Shown here: one piece after another, positions 20,246 through 28,110 of the stretch
How the letters are laid out: every line of letters begins with the position of its first letter
Numbering within the stretch: position 1 is the stretch's first letter
Source: Streptomyces cyaneofuscatus
GTDB taxonomy: Bacteria; Actinomycetota; Actinomycetes; Streptomycetales; Streptomycetaceae
Assembly: GCF_000718135.1 (NCBI RefSeq)
Contig: NZ_JOEM01000032.1
Span: 31,877-95,876 of the forward strand
Direction: 5' to 3'
Length of the DNA stretch: 64,000 nt
The notes under the pieces: model-generated
The model's input: the letters and a program-made list of their open reading frames with translations, nothing else
The model's database searches: none
What the model was told of the DNA's origin: nothing
Made by a program: the position numbers and the translations under genes

Positions 20246-20851
20246 ATGAACGACCGCATGGTGTGGATCGACTGCGAGATGACCGGGCTCTCGTTGACGG
20301 ACGACGCACTCATCGAGGTGGCCGCCCTGGTCACCGACTCGGAGTTGAACGTGCTCGGCGACGGGGTGGACATCGTGATCCGCCCGCCGGACGCGGCCCT
20401 GGAGACCATGCCCGAGGTGGTGCGGCAGATGCACACCGCCTCGGGCCTCCTCGACGAGCTGGCCGGGGGCACCACCCTGGCCGACGCCGAGGAGCAGGTC
20501 CTGGCCTACATCCGCGAGCATGTGAAGGAGCCGGGCAAGGCCCCGCTCTGCGGAAACTCGGTCGGTACCGACCGCGGCTTCCTGGCGCGGGACATGCGGG
20601 AGCTGGAGGGCTACCTCCACTACCGGATCGTGGACGTGTCCTCGGTCAAGGAGCTGGCCCGCCGCTGGTACCCCCGGGCGTATTTCAACAGCCCGGAGAA
20701 GAACGGCAACCACCGGGCCCTGGCGGACATCCGCGACTCCATCACGGAGCTCCGCTACTACCGGGAGGCGGTCTTCGTCCCGCAGCCCGGCCCGGACTCG
20801 GAGCGCGCCAGGGAGATCGCGGCGCGCCACGTGGCCCGCGCCACACCGTAG
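20246..20851 (+). CDS. orn: Oligoribonuclease
   Basis: This 201-residue DEDDh 3'-5' exoribonuclease degrades 2-5 nt RNAs, including pGpG from c-di-GMP turnover. The motifs are WIDCEMTGL (ExoI), [11 protein letters not shown] (ExoII) and [14 protein letters not shown] (ExoIII, with the catalytic His). The ATG at 20246 gives the standard length. It lies immediately after adpA and is probably co-transcribed. Its pGpG activity fits with the GGDEF-EAL enzyme elsewhere in the window. Confidence 0.95.
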   Translation: MNDRMVWIDCEMTGLSLTDDALIEVAALVTDSELNVLGDGVDIVIRPPDAALETMPEVVRQMHTASGLLDELAGGTTLADAEEQVLAYIREHVKEPGKAPLCGNSVGTDRGFLARDMRELEGYLHYRIVDVSSVKELARRWYPRAYFNSPEKNGNHRALADIRDSITELRYYREAVFVPQPGPDSERAREIAARHVARATP

Positions 20852-21016
20852 GAAGCGTCCGCGCCACAGCGCGGGAGGCGTCCACGTCACACCGTAGAAA
20901 ACCGCTGGTCACGGGCGTGTGAGCGCCCGCGGACCGGCCCCGGGAAACGGGGGCGCGAGCACCCTCCCGGACCCTGTACACTTTTTCTCGGCCGGTCGGA
21001 AACGACCGGACGACAT

Positions 21017-21090
21017 GGTGGGTATAGCTCAGCTGGCAGAGCACCTGGTTGTGGTCCAGGATGTCGCGGGTTCAAGTCCCGTTACTCACC
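21017..21090 (+). tRNA. tRNA-His (GTG anticodon)
   Basis: The cloverleaf is complete: acceptor GTGGGTA / TACTCAC, D-arm AGCTCAGCTGGCAGAGC, anticodon GTG at 21051-21053 after TT, T-loop TTCAAGT. A G at 21017 provides the extra 5' G(-1) opposite C73, the tRNA-His hallmark. No CCA is encoded. Confidence 0.95.
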
Positions 21091-21097
21091 CTGAGGG

Positions 21098-21130
21098 AAG
21101 GGCCCCGGTCTTCGGACCGGGGCCCTTCTT
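21098..21130 (+). terminator. Terminator after tRNA-His
   Basis: The 13-bp arms AAGGGCCCCGGTC (21098-21110) and GACCGGGGCCCTT (21115-21127) with a stable TTCG tetraloop, followed by CTT, lie 8 nt after the tRNA. It may also serve the convergent TerD-fusion gene. Confidence 0.9.
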
Positions 21131-21146
21131 CATGCCCGGAGGCCGG

Positions 21147-23228
21147 TCAGCCGGCCGGCTCCTCGCTCCGGGAGCGGCGGGCCGGGGCCTCCACCTGGGC
21201 GACGACCTGGGCGTGGAAGCGGTCCACCGCCTCGTCGACGCTGCGGATGAAGCCGGTCTCGGCGCTGCCCCGGCCGTTGCCCATGCCCTTGAACAGGGAG
21301 AGCCGGAAGCCGGTGATCTGCGCCCCGTCCTTGGGCACGATGTCGGCGGGCTCCGGACGCAGCCGCTCCAGCGTGCCGCGCGGCCCGGTGCCCTCGCCGT
21401 CGACGAGCGTCTCGATGTGCAGGTCGGCGGGGGCCTCGGCCAGCCGCCGGATCAGCCGCTTGACCCGGCTGAGGGGGTAGCCCGGCTCGGCGGACGGGAT
21501 CTCGATCGACGTACGGAGCTTGCCGGTGCGCAGGTCGGCGGTGATCGCCAGGACGCCCGGGGTGCCCTCGATCCGGATCTCGGCGTTCAGCCGCCCCTGC
21601 TCACAGAGGTGGTCGGCGAGCTCGGTACGGCGGGCCCGCGGGTCGGAGCCGCGCCGGGTGCGCTGGACCGGCAGGACCTTCTGCCCCAGCTCCCCGCCGA
21701 GGCGCAGGCAGACCTGGCGGACCAGGCGCTCCCAGTTCTCGATGACCTCCAGGGCCCGGGCGTCGCCCTGGCACAGGGTCTCGTCGTCGATGCCCCGGCG
21801 GACCGGGACCCAGGCCGCCCCCATGTTCTGGAAGCCGTGGCAGCCGGAGTTCTCGTGCTGGAGGTAGTGCAGCAGCTCCTGGAGCAGCCAGGCGTGGACG
21901 GCGTTGCCGACGCCCTCGTGGCGGATCAGCATTTGCGCCTGGTGCACGACCTCGGCCCAGGACAGATGCCAGAGGGCCACCTTGTGCTTGCGCCGGCCGT
22001 CGATCCGCACGTCGACGAGCGGGCTGCCTTCGAGCGCGACATCGTTGGAGAGCGTGATCACCGCCTCGTACCCTCGGCGGGCGGCGATGTCCATGTACGC
22101 CTGGACCTGATCGGGCTTGAGCGCGTTCCCGTTGGTCTTGGTCTCGACGAGCGCCGTCCACAGCTTGCCCGCCCGCTCGACCCGGATCACCCCGTCGGGA
22201 CGGCGGGGCGACTCGCCGTGCGGCAGGGTCACCTCGGTGTACGTCTCCATCCGCCCGGCCGGGGCGCCGAACCCGGCGGTGAGGCGGCGGCCGAACTCCG
22301 GGACCTGCGCCATCACCGCCAGGACGACCGAGGTGGCCCGCGTCTCGCGCTCCCGGTCGCTCTTGAGGGCCGACACGGGGAACAGCCGGGCGGAGTGCCA
22401 GGACTCGTTGTCGGCGAGGCTCTTCCTCGTCGTACGAGGGAGGGTGACCTTCTTCTTCGCCGTACGCGGACGGCGCGCGGGCTTGGGCGCGGCGACCGGG
22501 TCCGGGGCCGGTGCCAGGGCCGGGGCCGGGGCCGGGGCCGTAGGCGCGTCGTCGGCGCGGGCGCCGGCGGCCTGGGCGGGCACCCGGGTCGCCGGGGCGG
22601 CGGGCTGCGGCGGCGCCTCCGCTTCGGCGGGTTCCTGTCCCGGCTCCTGCTCCTGTTCGGGCTCCGGCGCCTCCTCCGCCGCGTCGTCGTCGATGTCGAC
22701 GCCGTAGTCGGTCGCCAGTCCGGCGAGCCCCGACGCGTACCCCTGGCCGACGGCCCGGAACTTCCACTCCCCCGACCGCCGGTAGAGCTCGCCGAAGATC
22801 ACCGCGCTGACCTCGTCGGCCTCCTCGACGGCGAACCGGACCAGTCCGTCGCCCGCGCCGTCCGCGAGGGTGAGGCGGAGGTCGTGCAGCTCGCCGAAGC
22901 GGGAGCCGCCGTAGCGGCTGGCGGCGACGACCACCTTGTCGACCTCCTGCGGCACGGCGTCCAGATCGAAGCTGATCCGGTCCTCGCTGCCGTCGGCCGT
23001 GGGTGTCTTGCCGAGCAGCTGCACGCTGCCGCCGCCGGCCACGGGGTTGTTGTAGAAGCAGAAGTCGTCGTCGCTGCGGACCTTGCCGTCGCCGTCGAGC
23101 AGGAGGACGGAGACGTCCGCGTCGCCCTCCCCCGTAGCGCTGCTCCAGCCCAGGCCCACCACCACCGAGCCGACGTTCTCGCTCAGCGCCGTGAGACCGA
23201 CGTTGGCGCCCTTGACCATCTCGTGCAC
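21147..23228 (-). CDS. TerD domain fused to a PD-(D/E)XK nuclease-like domain
   Basis: The ~690-residue protein begins with a complete TerD/Ca-binding stress domain (about residues 1-180): SVVVGLGWSS, DADVSVLLLDGDGKVRSDDDF, FYNNPV and GELYRRSGEWKFRAVGQGYASGL. A Pro/Ala/Glu-rich linker of ~110 residues follows, then a domain with the PD-(D/E)XK pattern PDGVIRVE ... LVETKTNG ... DQVQAYMDIA, i.e. Asp, ExK and QxxxY. The GTG at 23228 (or ATG 23219) fits the TerD N-terminus; an ATG at 23303 would add 25 non-family residues and overlap an operator-like inverted repeat. It may be a tellurite/stress or nucleic-acid-defence protein; the substrate is unknown. Confidence 0.78.
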   Translation of the reverse strand: MHEMVKGANVGLTALSENVGSVVVGLGWSSATGEGDADVSVLLLDGDGKVRSDDDFCFYNNPVAGGGSVQLLGKTPTADGSEDRISFDLDAVPQEVDKVVVAASRYGGSRFGELHDLRLTLADGAGDGLVRFAVEEADEVSAVIFGELYRRSGEWKFRAVGQGYASGLAGLATDYGVDIDDDAAEEAPEPEQEQEPGQEPAEAEAPPQPAAPATRVPAQAAGARADDAPTAPAPAPALAPAPDPVAAPKPARRPRTAKKKVTLPRTTRKSLADNESWHSARLFPVSALKSDRERETRATSVVLAVMAQVPEFGRRLTAGFGAPAGRMETYTEVTLPHGESPRRPDGVIRVERAGKLWTALVETKTNGNALKPDQVQAYMDIAARRGYEAVITLSNDVALEGSPLVDVRIDGRRKHKVALWHLSWAEVVHQAQMLIRHEGVGNAVHAWLLQELLHYLQHENSGCHGFQNMGAAWVPVRRGIDDETLCQGDARALEVIENWERLVRQVCLRLGGELGQKVLPVQRTRRGSDPRARRTELADHLCEQGRLNAEIRIEGTPGVLAITADLRTGKLRTSIEIPSAEPGYPLSRVKRLIRRLAEAPADLHIETLVDGEGTGPRGTLERLRPEPADIVPKDGAQITGFRLSLFKGMGNGRGSAETGFIRSVDEAVDRFHAQVVAQVEAPARRSRSEEPAG

Positions 23229-23275
23229 GAGGCCCCCCAGATGCACAGCCGCTCGGAACGCACCCGGCAGCCCGC

Positions 23276-23302
23276 TGTGTGACGTGTGTGGTGCGTCACA
23301 CA
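23276..23302. promoter_or_regulatory. Inverted repeat upstream of TerD-fusion gene
   Basis: TGTGTGACG (23276-23284) and CGTCACACA (23294-23302) form perfect 9-bp inverted arms around a 9-bp spacer, about 50-75 bp upstream of the preferred start. This is a plausible binding site for a dimeric regulator in the promoter. No regulator is known to me. Confidence 0.5.
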
Positions 23303-23402
23303 TTCGTCGTACGCAGCGAACATTAGCCCTCGGGACGGAGACGCGTGAAGAACTTGTGAAATCCGGAGGTCCGGCTACCGCCCCGGGGTGTCCCGGGAGG
23401 TG

Positions 23403-24437
23403 TCACGAGGAGTCGCGGACCACCAGCTCCGTCGGCAGCACCACCGTCGGCCGCTCCTCCCCCACGCGTCCCGCGATCTCCTCCAGCAGGAGTTGGGCCA
23501 TCCGGCGGCCCATCTCCTCGATCGGCTGGCGGACGCTGGTGAGGGCCGGGTGCATGTGGCGGGCGACCACCGAGTCGTCGAAGCCGATCAGGGCCACGTC
23601 CTCGGGGATGCGGCGGTCCGCCTCGCGGAGGACCTGGCGGGCCCCGGCCGCCATCACGTCGGAGGCGGCGAAGACCGCGTCCAGGTGGGGGCGGCGGGCC
23701 AGGAGTTCGCGCATCGCCCGGGCGCCGCCCTCCTCGGTGAAGTCGGCGGGGGCGATGAGGCGTTCGTCCGGGGGCAGGCCCGCGGCGGCGAGGGCGGCGC
23801 GGTAGCCGTCCAGGCGGCGCTGGGCTCCGTAGACCTCCAGGCGGCCGGTGATCGTGGCGACCGAGCGGCGGCCCCGGGTGATCAGGTGCTCGACGGCCGC
23901 CCGCGCCCCGTCGAAGTTGTCCGAGTCGACCGAGGCCAGCGGCTCGTTCGCGTGCCGGGCGCCACTGATCACGCACGGCATGCCGAGCTGTTCCAGCAGT
24001 TCGGGCAGCGGGTCGTCGGCGTGCACCGCGACCAGGAGGACCCCGTCGACCCGGTGCGCGGTGAGGTACTGGGCCAGCCGGCGGCGCTCCCGGTCGTTGC
24101 CCGCGAGGGTGAGGAGCAGCTGCATATCGGTGTCGGCGAGGGCCGCGCCTACGCCGCGCACTATGGCGGAGAAGTACGGCTCGGCGAAGAAGCGGGTCTC
24201 CGGCTCCGGGACCACCAGCGCGATGGCGTCGGTGCGGTTGCCGGCGAGGGCGCGGGCCGCGCGGTTGGGGACGTAACCGAGCTCGGCGACGGCCGCCTCG
24301 ACCGCCTCGCGGGTCGCTTCGCTGACCCGGGGCGAGCCGTTGATGACCCGGGAGGCGGTGCCGCGGCCGACGCCGGCTCTGGCCGCCACCTCTTCGAGCG
24401 TGGGCCGCCCGCCGTTCCGTACTCGCGCTGCCGCCAT
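23403..24437 (-). CDS. cebR: CebR, LacI-family cellobiose/cellotriose repressor
   Basis: This 344-residue LacI/GalR regulator has an N-terminal HTH (PTLEEVAARAGVGRGTASRVINGSPRVSE), a hinge NRAARALAG, and a periplasmic-binding-like effector domain. I chose the ATG at 24437 because GGGGAGG lies 5-6 nt upstream; an upstream GTG-type start at 24461 is possible. CebR represses the ceb/bglC genes and is released by cello-oligosaccharides; in scabies-causing species it also controls thaxtomin. Three copies of its 14-bp operator lie in this cluster, one upstream of cebR itself (24530). Confidence 0.92.
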   Translation of the reverse strand: MAAARVRNGGRPTLEEVAARAGVGRGTASRVINGSPRVSEATREAVEAAVAELGYVPNRAARALAGNRTDAIALVVPEPETRFFAEPYFSAIVRGVGAALADTDMQLLLTLAGNDRERRRLAQYLTAHRVDGVLLVAVHADDPLPELLEQLGMPCVISGARHANEPLASVDSDNFDGARAAVEHLITRGRRSVATITGRLEVYGAQRRLDGYRAALAAAGLPPDERLIAPADFTEEGGARAMRELLARRPHLDAVFAASDVMAAGARQVLREADRRIPEDVALIGFDDSVVARHMHPALTSVRQPIEEMGRRMAQLLLEEIAGRVGEERPTVVLPTELVVRDSS

Positions 24438-24529
24438 GGCTGCCTCCCCGTTCCCGGTCAATTTCTCACAGCCGTACAGTCAATCCAAGTCCTGGATCGA
24501 TCACTCCGACGAGCGTACGGACAGTGTAT

Positions 24530-24543
24530 TGGGAGCGCTCCCA
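24530..24543. promoter_or_regulatory. CebR box upstream of cebR
   Basis: A perfect 14-bp palindrome TGGGAGCGCTCCCA lies 93 bp upstream of the cebR start. It predicts autoregulation of cebR. Confidence 0.93.
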
Positions 24544-24559
24544 AGACCGGGTGAAGGTA

Positions 24560-24589
24560 TGGGCCCCGGTCTTGCGCTCCCGGGGCCCA
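24560..24589 (-). terminator. Terminator after bglC
   Basis: TGGGCCCCGG (24560-24569) pairs with CCGGGGCCCA (24580-24589), lying 15 nt beyond the bglC stop on the minus strand. It separates bglC from cebR transcription. Confidence 0.8.
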
Positions 24590-24603
24590 CGGTCGTCAAG
24601 GCG

Positions 24604-26061
24604 TCACGCCTCCGGCGGCAGCCCGTGCCGCGCGATCACCTCGCTGTACCAGTGGGCGCTCGCCTTCGGGGTGCGGCGCTGGGTCGCGTAGTCGATGTGG
24701 ACCGCGCCGAACCGCTTCGCGTAGCCGTACCCCCACTCGAAGTTGTCCATCAGCGACCAGAGGAAGTAGCCGCGCACGTCGGCGCCATCGGCCACCGCCC
24801 GCTGCACGGCGGCGAGATGGCCGCGGAGGTAGGCGATCCGCTCCGGGTCGTGGACCTGGCCGTCCGCGTCCACGACGTCCTCGAAGGCCGCACCGTTCTC
24901 GGTGACCATCAGCGGCAGGCCCGGGTTCTCGCGGGCCACGTCCATGAGAAGGGCGTGGAGGCCGTTCGGGTCGACCGACCAGTTCATGGCCGTGACCGGC
25001 TTGCCCTCGGCGAGGTGGAACGCCACGTGCTCCGAGCCCGGCCACGGGGAGTGGTCGCTGCTGCCGTGGCCGTCGTTGCGGGTGTCCCCGGCGCCGTCGG
25101 CGGGCGTGGAGACGATGGTGGGCGTGTAGTAGTTGACGCCGAGTACGTCGATCGGAGCGGCGATGGCAGCGAGATCCCCGTCGTGGACCAACTCCGCCCA
25201 GTTGACGATGCGTTCGGTGTCGGTCAGGAGGTCCTCCGGGTACGCGCCCTTCAACATCGGGCCCGTGAAGATCCGGTTGCCCACCGCGTCGATCCGGCGC
25301 GCCGCATCCGCGTCCGCCTCGCTGCCGGTGAGCGGGCGCACCTGGTGGAGGTTGAGGGTGACCGAGGTCTGCGCGGCAGCGGGGAGGTGGGTGCGCAGCG
25401 CCTCGGTCGCCCGGCCGTGGGCCAGGTTGAGATGGTGGGCGGCCCGCAGGGCTGCGGCCGGCTCGGTGCGGCCGGGGGCGTGGACCCCGGAGCCGTAACC
25501 GAGGAAGGCCGTGCACCAGGGCTCGTTGAGCGTCGTCCACATCCCGACCCGGTCGCCGAGCGCGCGGGCCATGATGGCCGCGTACTCCGCGAACCGTTCG
25601 GCCGTCGCGCGCTCGGGCCAGCCGCCCGCGTCCTCCAACTCCTGGGGCAGGTCCCAGTGGTAGAGCGTGGCGACGGGCGTGATGCCGGCCGCCAGCAGCT
25701 CGTCGACGAGCGAGCGGTAGAAGTCCAGGCCGCGTTCGACGGCGGGGCCCCGGCCGGTGGGCTGGACGCGGGACCAGGAGACGGAGAAGCGGTACGCCTT
25801 GAGGCCGAGCCGCTTCATCAGCGCCACGTCGTCCCGGTAGCGGTGGAAGTGGTCGGCGGCCACATCCCCGGTGTCGCCGTTGAGGACCTTGCCGGGGGTG
25901 TGGCTGAAGGTGTCCCAGATGGAGGGGGTGCGGCCGTTCTCGGCGGCCGCCCCTTCCACCTGGTACGCGGCGGTGGCGGCGCCCCAGATGAAGCCGGTCG
26001 GGAAGGGGGCGGGGGCGGCAGGCGCCTGGTGCGGGGCGGTGTCGGATCGTACGACTGTCAT
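24604..26061 (-). CDS. bglC: BglC, GH1 intracellular beta-glucosidase
   Basis: The 485-residue family 1 glycosidase cleaves imported cellobiose/cellotriose to glucose. The acid/base is E180 in TLNEPW, the nucleophile E388 in VTENGAAF, and the substrate-binding [13 protein letters not shown] is near the C-terminus. There is no signal peptide, so it acts in the cytosol. The ATG directly follows a CebR box (2-nt gap) whose 5' half provides the GGGAG ribosome site. It has its own operator and terminator, separating it from cebEFG transcription. Confidence 0.95.
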   Translation of the reverse strand: MTVVRSDTAPHQAPAAPAPFPTGFIWGAATAAYQVEGAAAENGRTPSIWDTFSHTPGKVLNGDTGDVAADHFHRYRDDVALMKRLGLKAYRFSVSWSRVQPTGRGPAVERGLDFYRSLVDELLAAGITPVATLYHWDLPQELEDAGGWPERATAERFAEYAAIMARALGDRVGMWTTLNEPWCTAFLGYGSGVHAPGRTEPAAALRAAHHLNLAHGRATEALRTHLPAAAQTSVTLNLHQVRPLTGSEADADAARRIDAVGNRIFTGPMLKGAYPEDLLTDTERIVNWAELVHDGDLAAIAAPIDVLGVNYYTPTIVSTPADGAGDTRNDGHGSSDHSPWPGSEHVAFHLAEGKPVTAMNWSVDPNGLHALLMDVARENPGLPLMVTENGAAFEDVVDADGQVHDPERIAYLRGHLAAVQRAVADGADVRGYFLWSLMDNFEWGYGYAKRFGAVHIDYATQRRTPKASAHWYSEVIARHGLPPEA

Positions 26062-26062
26062 G

Positions 26063-26076
26063 TGGGAGCGCTCCCA
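26063..26076. promoter_or_regulatory. CebR box abutting the bglC start codon
   Basis: TGGGAGCGCTCCCA lies one nucleotide from the bglC ATG on the minus strand, so it overlaps the Shine-Dalgarno position. Repressor binding would act as a roadblock rather than by covering the -35/-10 region. Confidence 0.92.
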
Positions 26077-26130
26077 GAGGAGTAGGGGGAGGAGGAGTGA
26101 GGTGGAGGGAGGTACCGGGGTGGTGCGGGT

Positions 26131-26158
26131 GTGGTGCGGTCGGGGGTGACCGCACCAC
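26131..26158 (-). terminator. Terminator after cebG
   Basis: GTGGTGCGGTC (26131-26141) pairs with GACCGCACCAC (26148-26158), immediately downstream of the cebG stop on the minus strand. It marks the end of the cebEFG operon. Confidence 0.8.
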
Positions 26159-26167
26159 CCAGTGGCG

Positions 26168-27088
26168 TCAGCCCTTGACCGCGCCCGACATGATCCCGCC
26201 CACGATCTTCTTGCCGAAGAGCACGAACACCGCCAGCAGCGGCAGCGTGCTGATCAGCGCGCCCGCCATGACGATGGACTGGTCGGGGGTGTACGAGGCG
26301 CTGAGCTGGCCGAGGGCCACCTGAAGGGTCGGGTTCTGCTGATTGAGGGCGAGGTAGGGCCAGAAGAAGTCGTTCCACGCCTGGACGAAGGTGAGCATCC
26401 CGAGCACCATCATCGCGGGGCGGGCCACCGGCAGCACCACGCTCACCACGATGCGGAAGTTGTTGGCCCCGTCGATCTTGGCCGCCTCGATCAGCTCGTA
26501 CGGCAGCGCCTCGATCAGGTACTGGCGCATGAAGAACACGCCGAACGCGCTCACCAGCGTCGGGAAGATCACCGATTCGAGCTGCCCGCCCCAGCCGAGG
26601 CCGGACATCATCATGAAGAGCGGGACCACGCTGAGCTGCGGCGGGATCGTGAGCGTGGCGATGACGGCGGTCATCAGCCAACCGCGGCCCCGGAAGCGCA
26701 TCTTGGCGAAGGCGTATCCGGCGAGTGTGCAGAAGAAGAGCGTCGCGGCCGTGATGGACGACGAGACGATGATGCTGTTGAGGATCGCCTTGCCGAGGTT
26801 GGCCTGCTCCCAGGCCGTCTGGAGGTTCTCCACCAGCTTTCCGCCCGGCAGGAACGGCGGGGTGGAGGCGAGGACCTCGTCCTGGGTGCGGGAGGCCGCC
26901 ACCAGGGTCCAGTACAGCGGCAGCAGCGAGCCGAAGCCGACGACGGCGAGCGCGATGTACGCGAACGGGCCGCCCTTCATCTGCTGGCCGGCGCCCATCC
27001 TGAAGCGGCTGGGGCGGTGCGGGGCACTGCCCTTCGGGGGCGGCGCGAGCTTCACCGGGGCGGTGGGCGTGGGGCTGGTCATGGTCAT
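26168..27088 (-). CDS. cebG: CebG, cello-oligosaccharide ABC permease
   Basis: This 306-residue MalG-type permease has a Pro-rich cytosolic N-terminus of ~40 residues, six membrane spans, and the EAA loop [25 protein letters not shown] that contacts the shared ATPase MsiK (encoded elsewhere). It ends in the MalG-like [14 protein letters not shown]. Its start overlaps the cebF stop by 4 nt (ATGA). Confidence 0.93.
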   Translation of the reverse strand: MTMTSPTPTAPVKLAPPPKGSAPHRPSRFRMGAGQQMKGGPFAYIALAVVGFGSLLPLYWTLVAASRTQDEVLASTPPFLPGGKLVENLQTAWEQANLGKAILNSIIVSSSITAATLFFCTLAGYAFAKMRFRGRGWLMTAVIATLTIPPQLSVVPLFMMMSGLGWGGQLESVIFPTLVSAFGVFFMRQYLIEALPYELIEAAKIDGANNFRIVVSVVLPVARPAMMVLGMLTFVQAWNDFFWPYLALNQQNPTLQVALGQLSASYTPDQSIVMAGALISTLPLLAVFVLFGKKIVGGIMSGAVKG

Positions 27089-28110
27089 CGGGTCGCTCCC
27101 GTTCGGACCGCGGAGTCGGACGTGCGGACGACGTAGCGGCCGATGAGCCAGTTGACGGCCGCGATGAGGAGCAGGAGCGCGAGCATCGCCCAGGCCACGG
27201 CGGCGGCCGGACCGAGATGGCCGAGGTTCCAGCCGTAGTTGTAGAGGTAGATGCTGAGCGTCTCGTACTGGTTCTCGTTGCCGCCGGTGGCGCCCATCGC
27301 GCCGCCCTCCAGCAGCAGCGGCTCACCGAACAGCTGCATGGAGCCGATCGTCGAGATGACGATCGTGAACAGGATCGTCGGCCGCAGGGAGGGGATGGTC
27401 ACCTTGCGGAACTGCTGCCAGCGCGAGGCGCCGTCCAACGAAGCTGCCTCGTAAAGGTCGTTGGGGACCGCCTGCATGGCCGCCAGGTAGATCAGCGCGT
27501 TGTAGCCGGTCCAGCGCCAGATCACGATGATCGAGATGGCGAGCTTCGAAGTCCAGTGCCCGTTCGCCCAGTTGACCGGGTCGAAGCCGACGAGGCCGAG
27601 TGTCCAGTTGAGCAGTCCGCCGTCCGCCCGGAAGACCAGGGCGAAGACGAGGGCGGCCGAGGCGACGGAGGTCGCGTACGGCGTGAGGATGATCGTGCGC
27701 CAGAACGTGCTGGCGCGCAGGCGGTAGTTGAGGAGGTGGGCCAGGCCGAGGGCGACCAGGAGCTGCGGGACGGTCGAGATGACGCCGATCAGGAAGGTGT
27801 TGCTGACCGAGGTCCAGAACTCCGGGTCGTGCAGGATCTTGTCGAAGTTCTCCCAGCCCACCCATTCCATGGAGTCCAGGCCGGTCATCGAGACCCGGTG
27901 CAGGGCGATCCAGCCGGTGTAGAGGAGCGGGTAGAGGCCGAAGGCGCCGAAGATCAGGAAGAACGGCGCGATGTACGCGTACGGGGACGCCTTGTCGTCG
28001 AACCGCCACAGCCGGCTGCGCCACAACTGCCGCCGCTCGGAGGGCGGTTCCTTCTGCGGTTCGCGGGGCGGGGTGGTGTGTGCGTCCCGGGTGGGGGTCG
28101 AGGTTGCCAC
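27085..28110 (-). CDS. cebF: CebF, cello-oligosaccharide ABC permease
   Basis: This 341-residue MalF-type permease (UgpA-like) has spans starting at PYAYIAPFFLIFGAFGLYPLL and the EAA loop YEAASLDGASRWQQFRKVTIPSLRPT. The GTG at 28110 has GGAAGGA upstream, and the frame keeps clear of the GC-rich tract between cebE and cebF. With CebG it forms the membrane channel for cellobiose/cellotriose. The open frame of cebE runs 157 nt into this gene in a different frame (see cebE). Confidence 0.92.
   Translation of the reverse strand: MATSTPTRDAHTTPPREPQKEPPSERRQLWRSRLWRFDDKASPYAYIAPFFLIFGAFGLYPLLYTGWIALHRVSMTGLDSMEWVGWENFDKILHDPEFWTSVSNTFLIGVISTVPQLLVALGLAHLLNYRLRASTFWRTIILTPYATSVASAALVFALVFRADGGLLNWTLGLVGFDPVNWANGHWTSKLAISIIVIWRWTGYNALIYLAAMQAVPNDLYEAASLDGASRWQQFRKVTIPSLRPTILFTIVISTIGSMQLFGEPLLLEGGAMGATGGNENQYETLSIYLYNYGWNLGHLGPAAAVAWAMLALLLLIAAVNWLIGRYVVRTSDSAVRTGATR

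Noticed and set aside
23229..23303. Upstream ATG (23303) for the TerD-fusion protein
   Set aside because: It adds 25 residues not seen in TerD domains, lacks a ribosome site and overlaps an operator-like inverted repeat.
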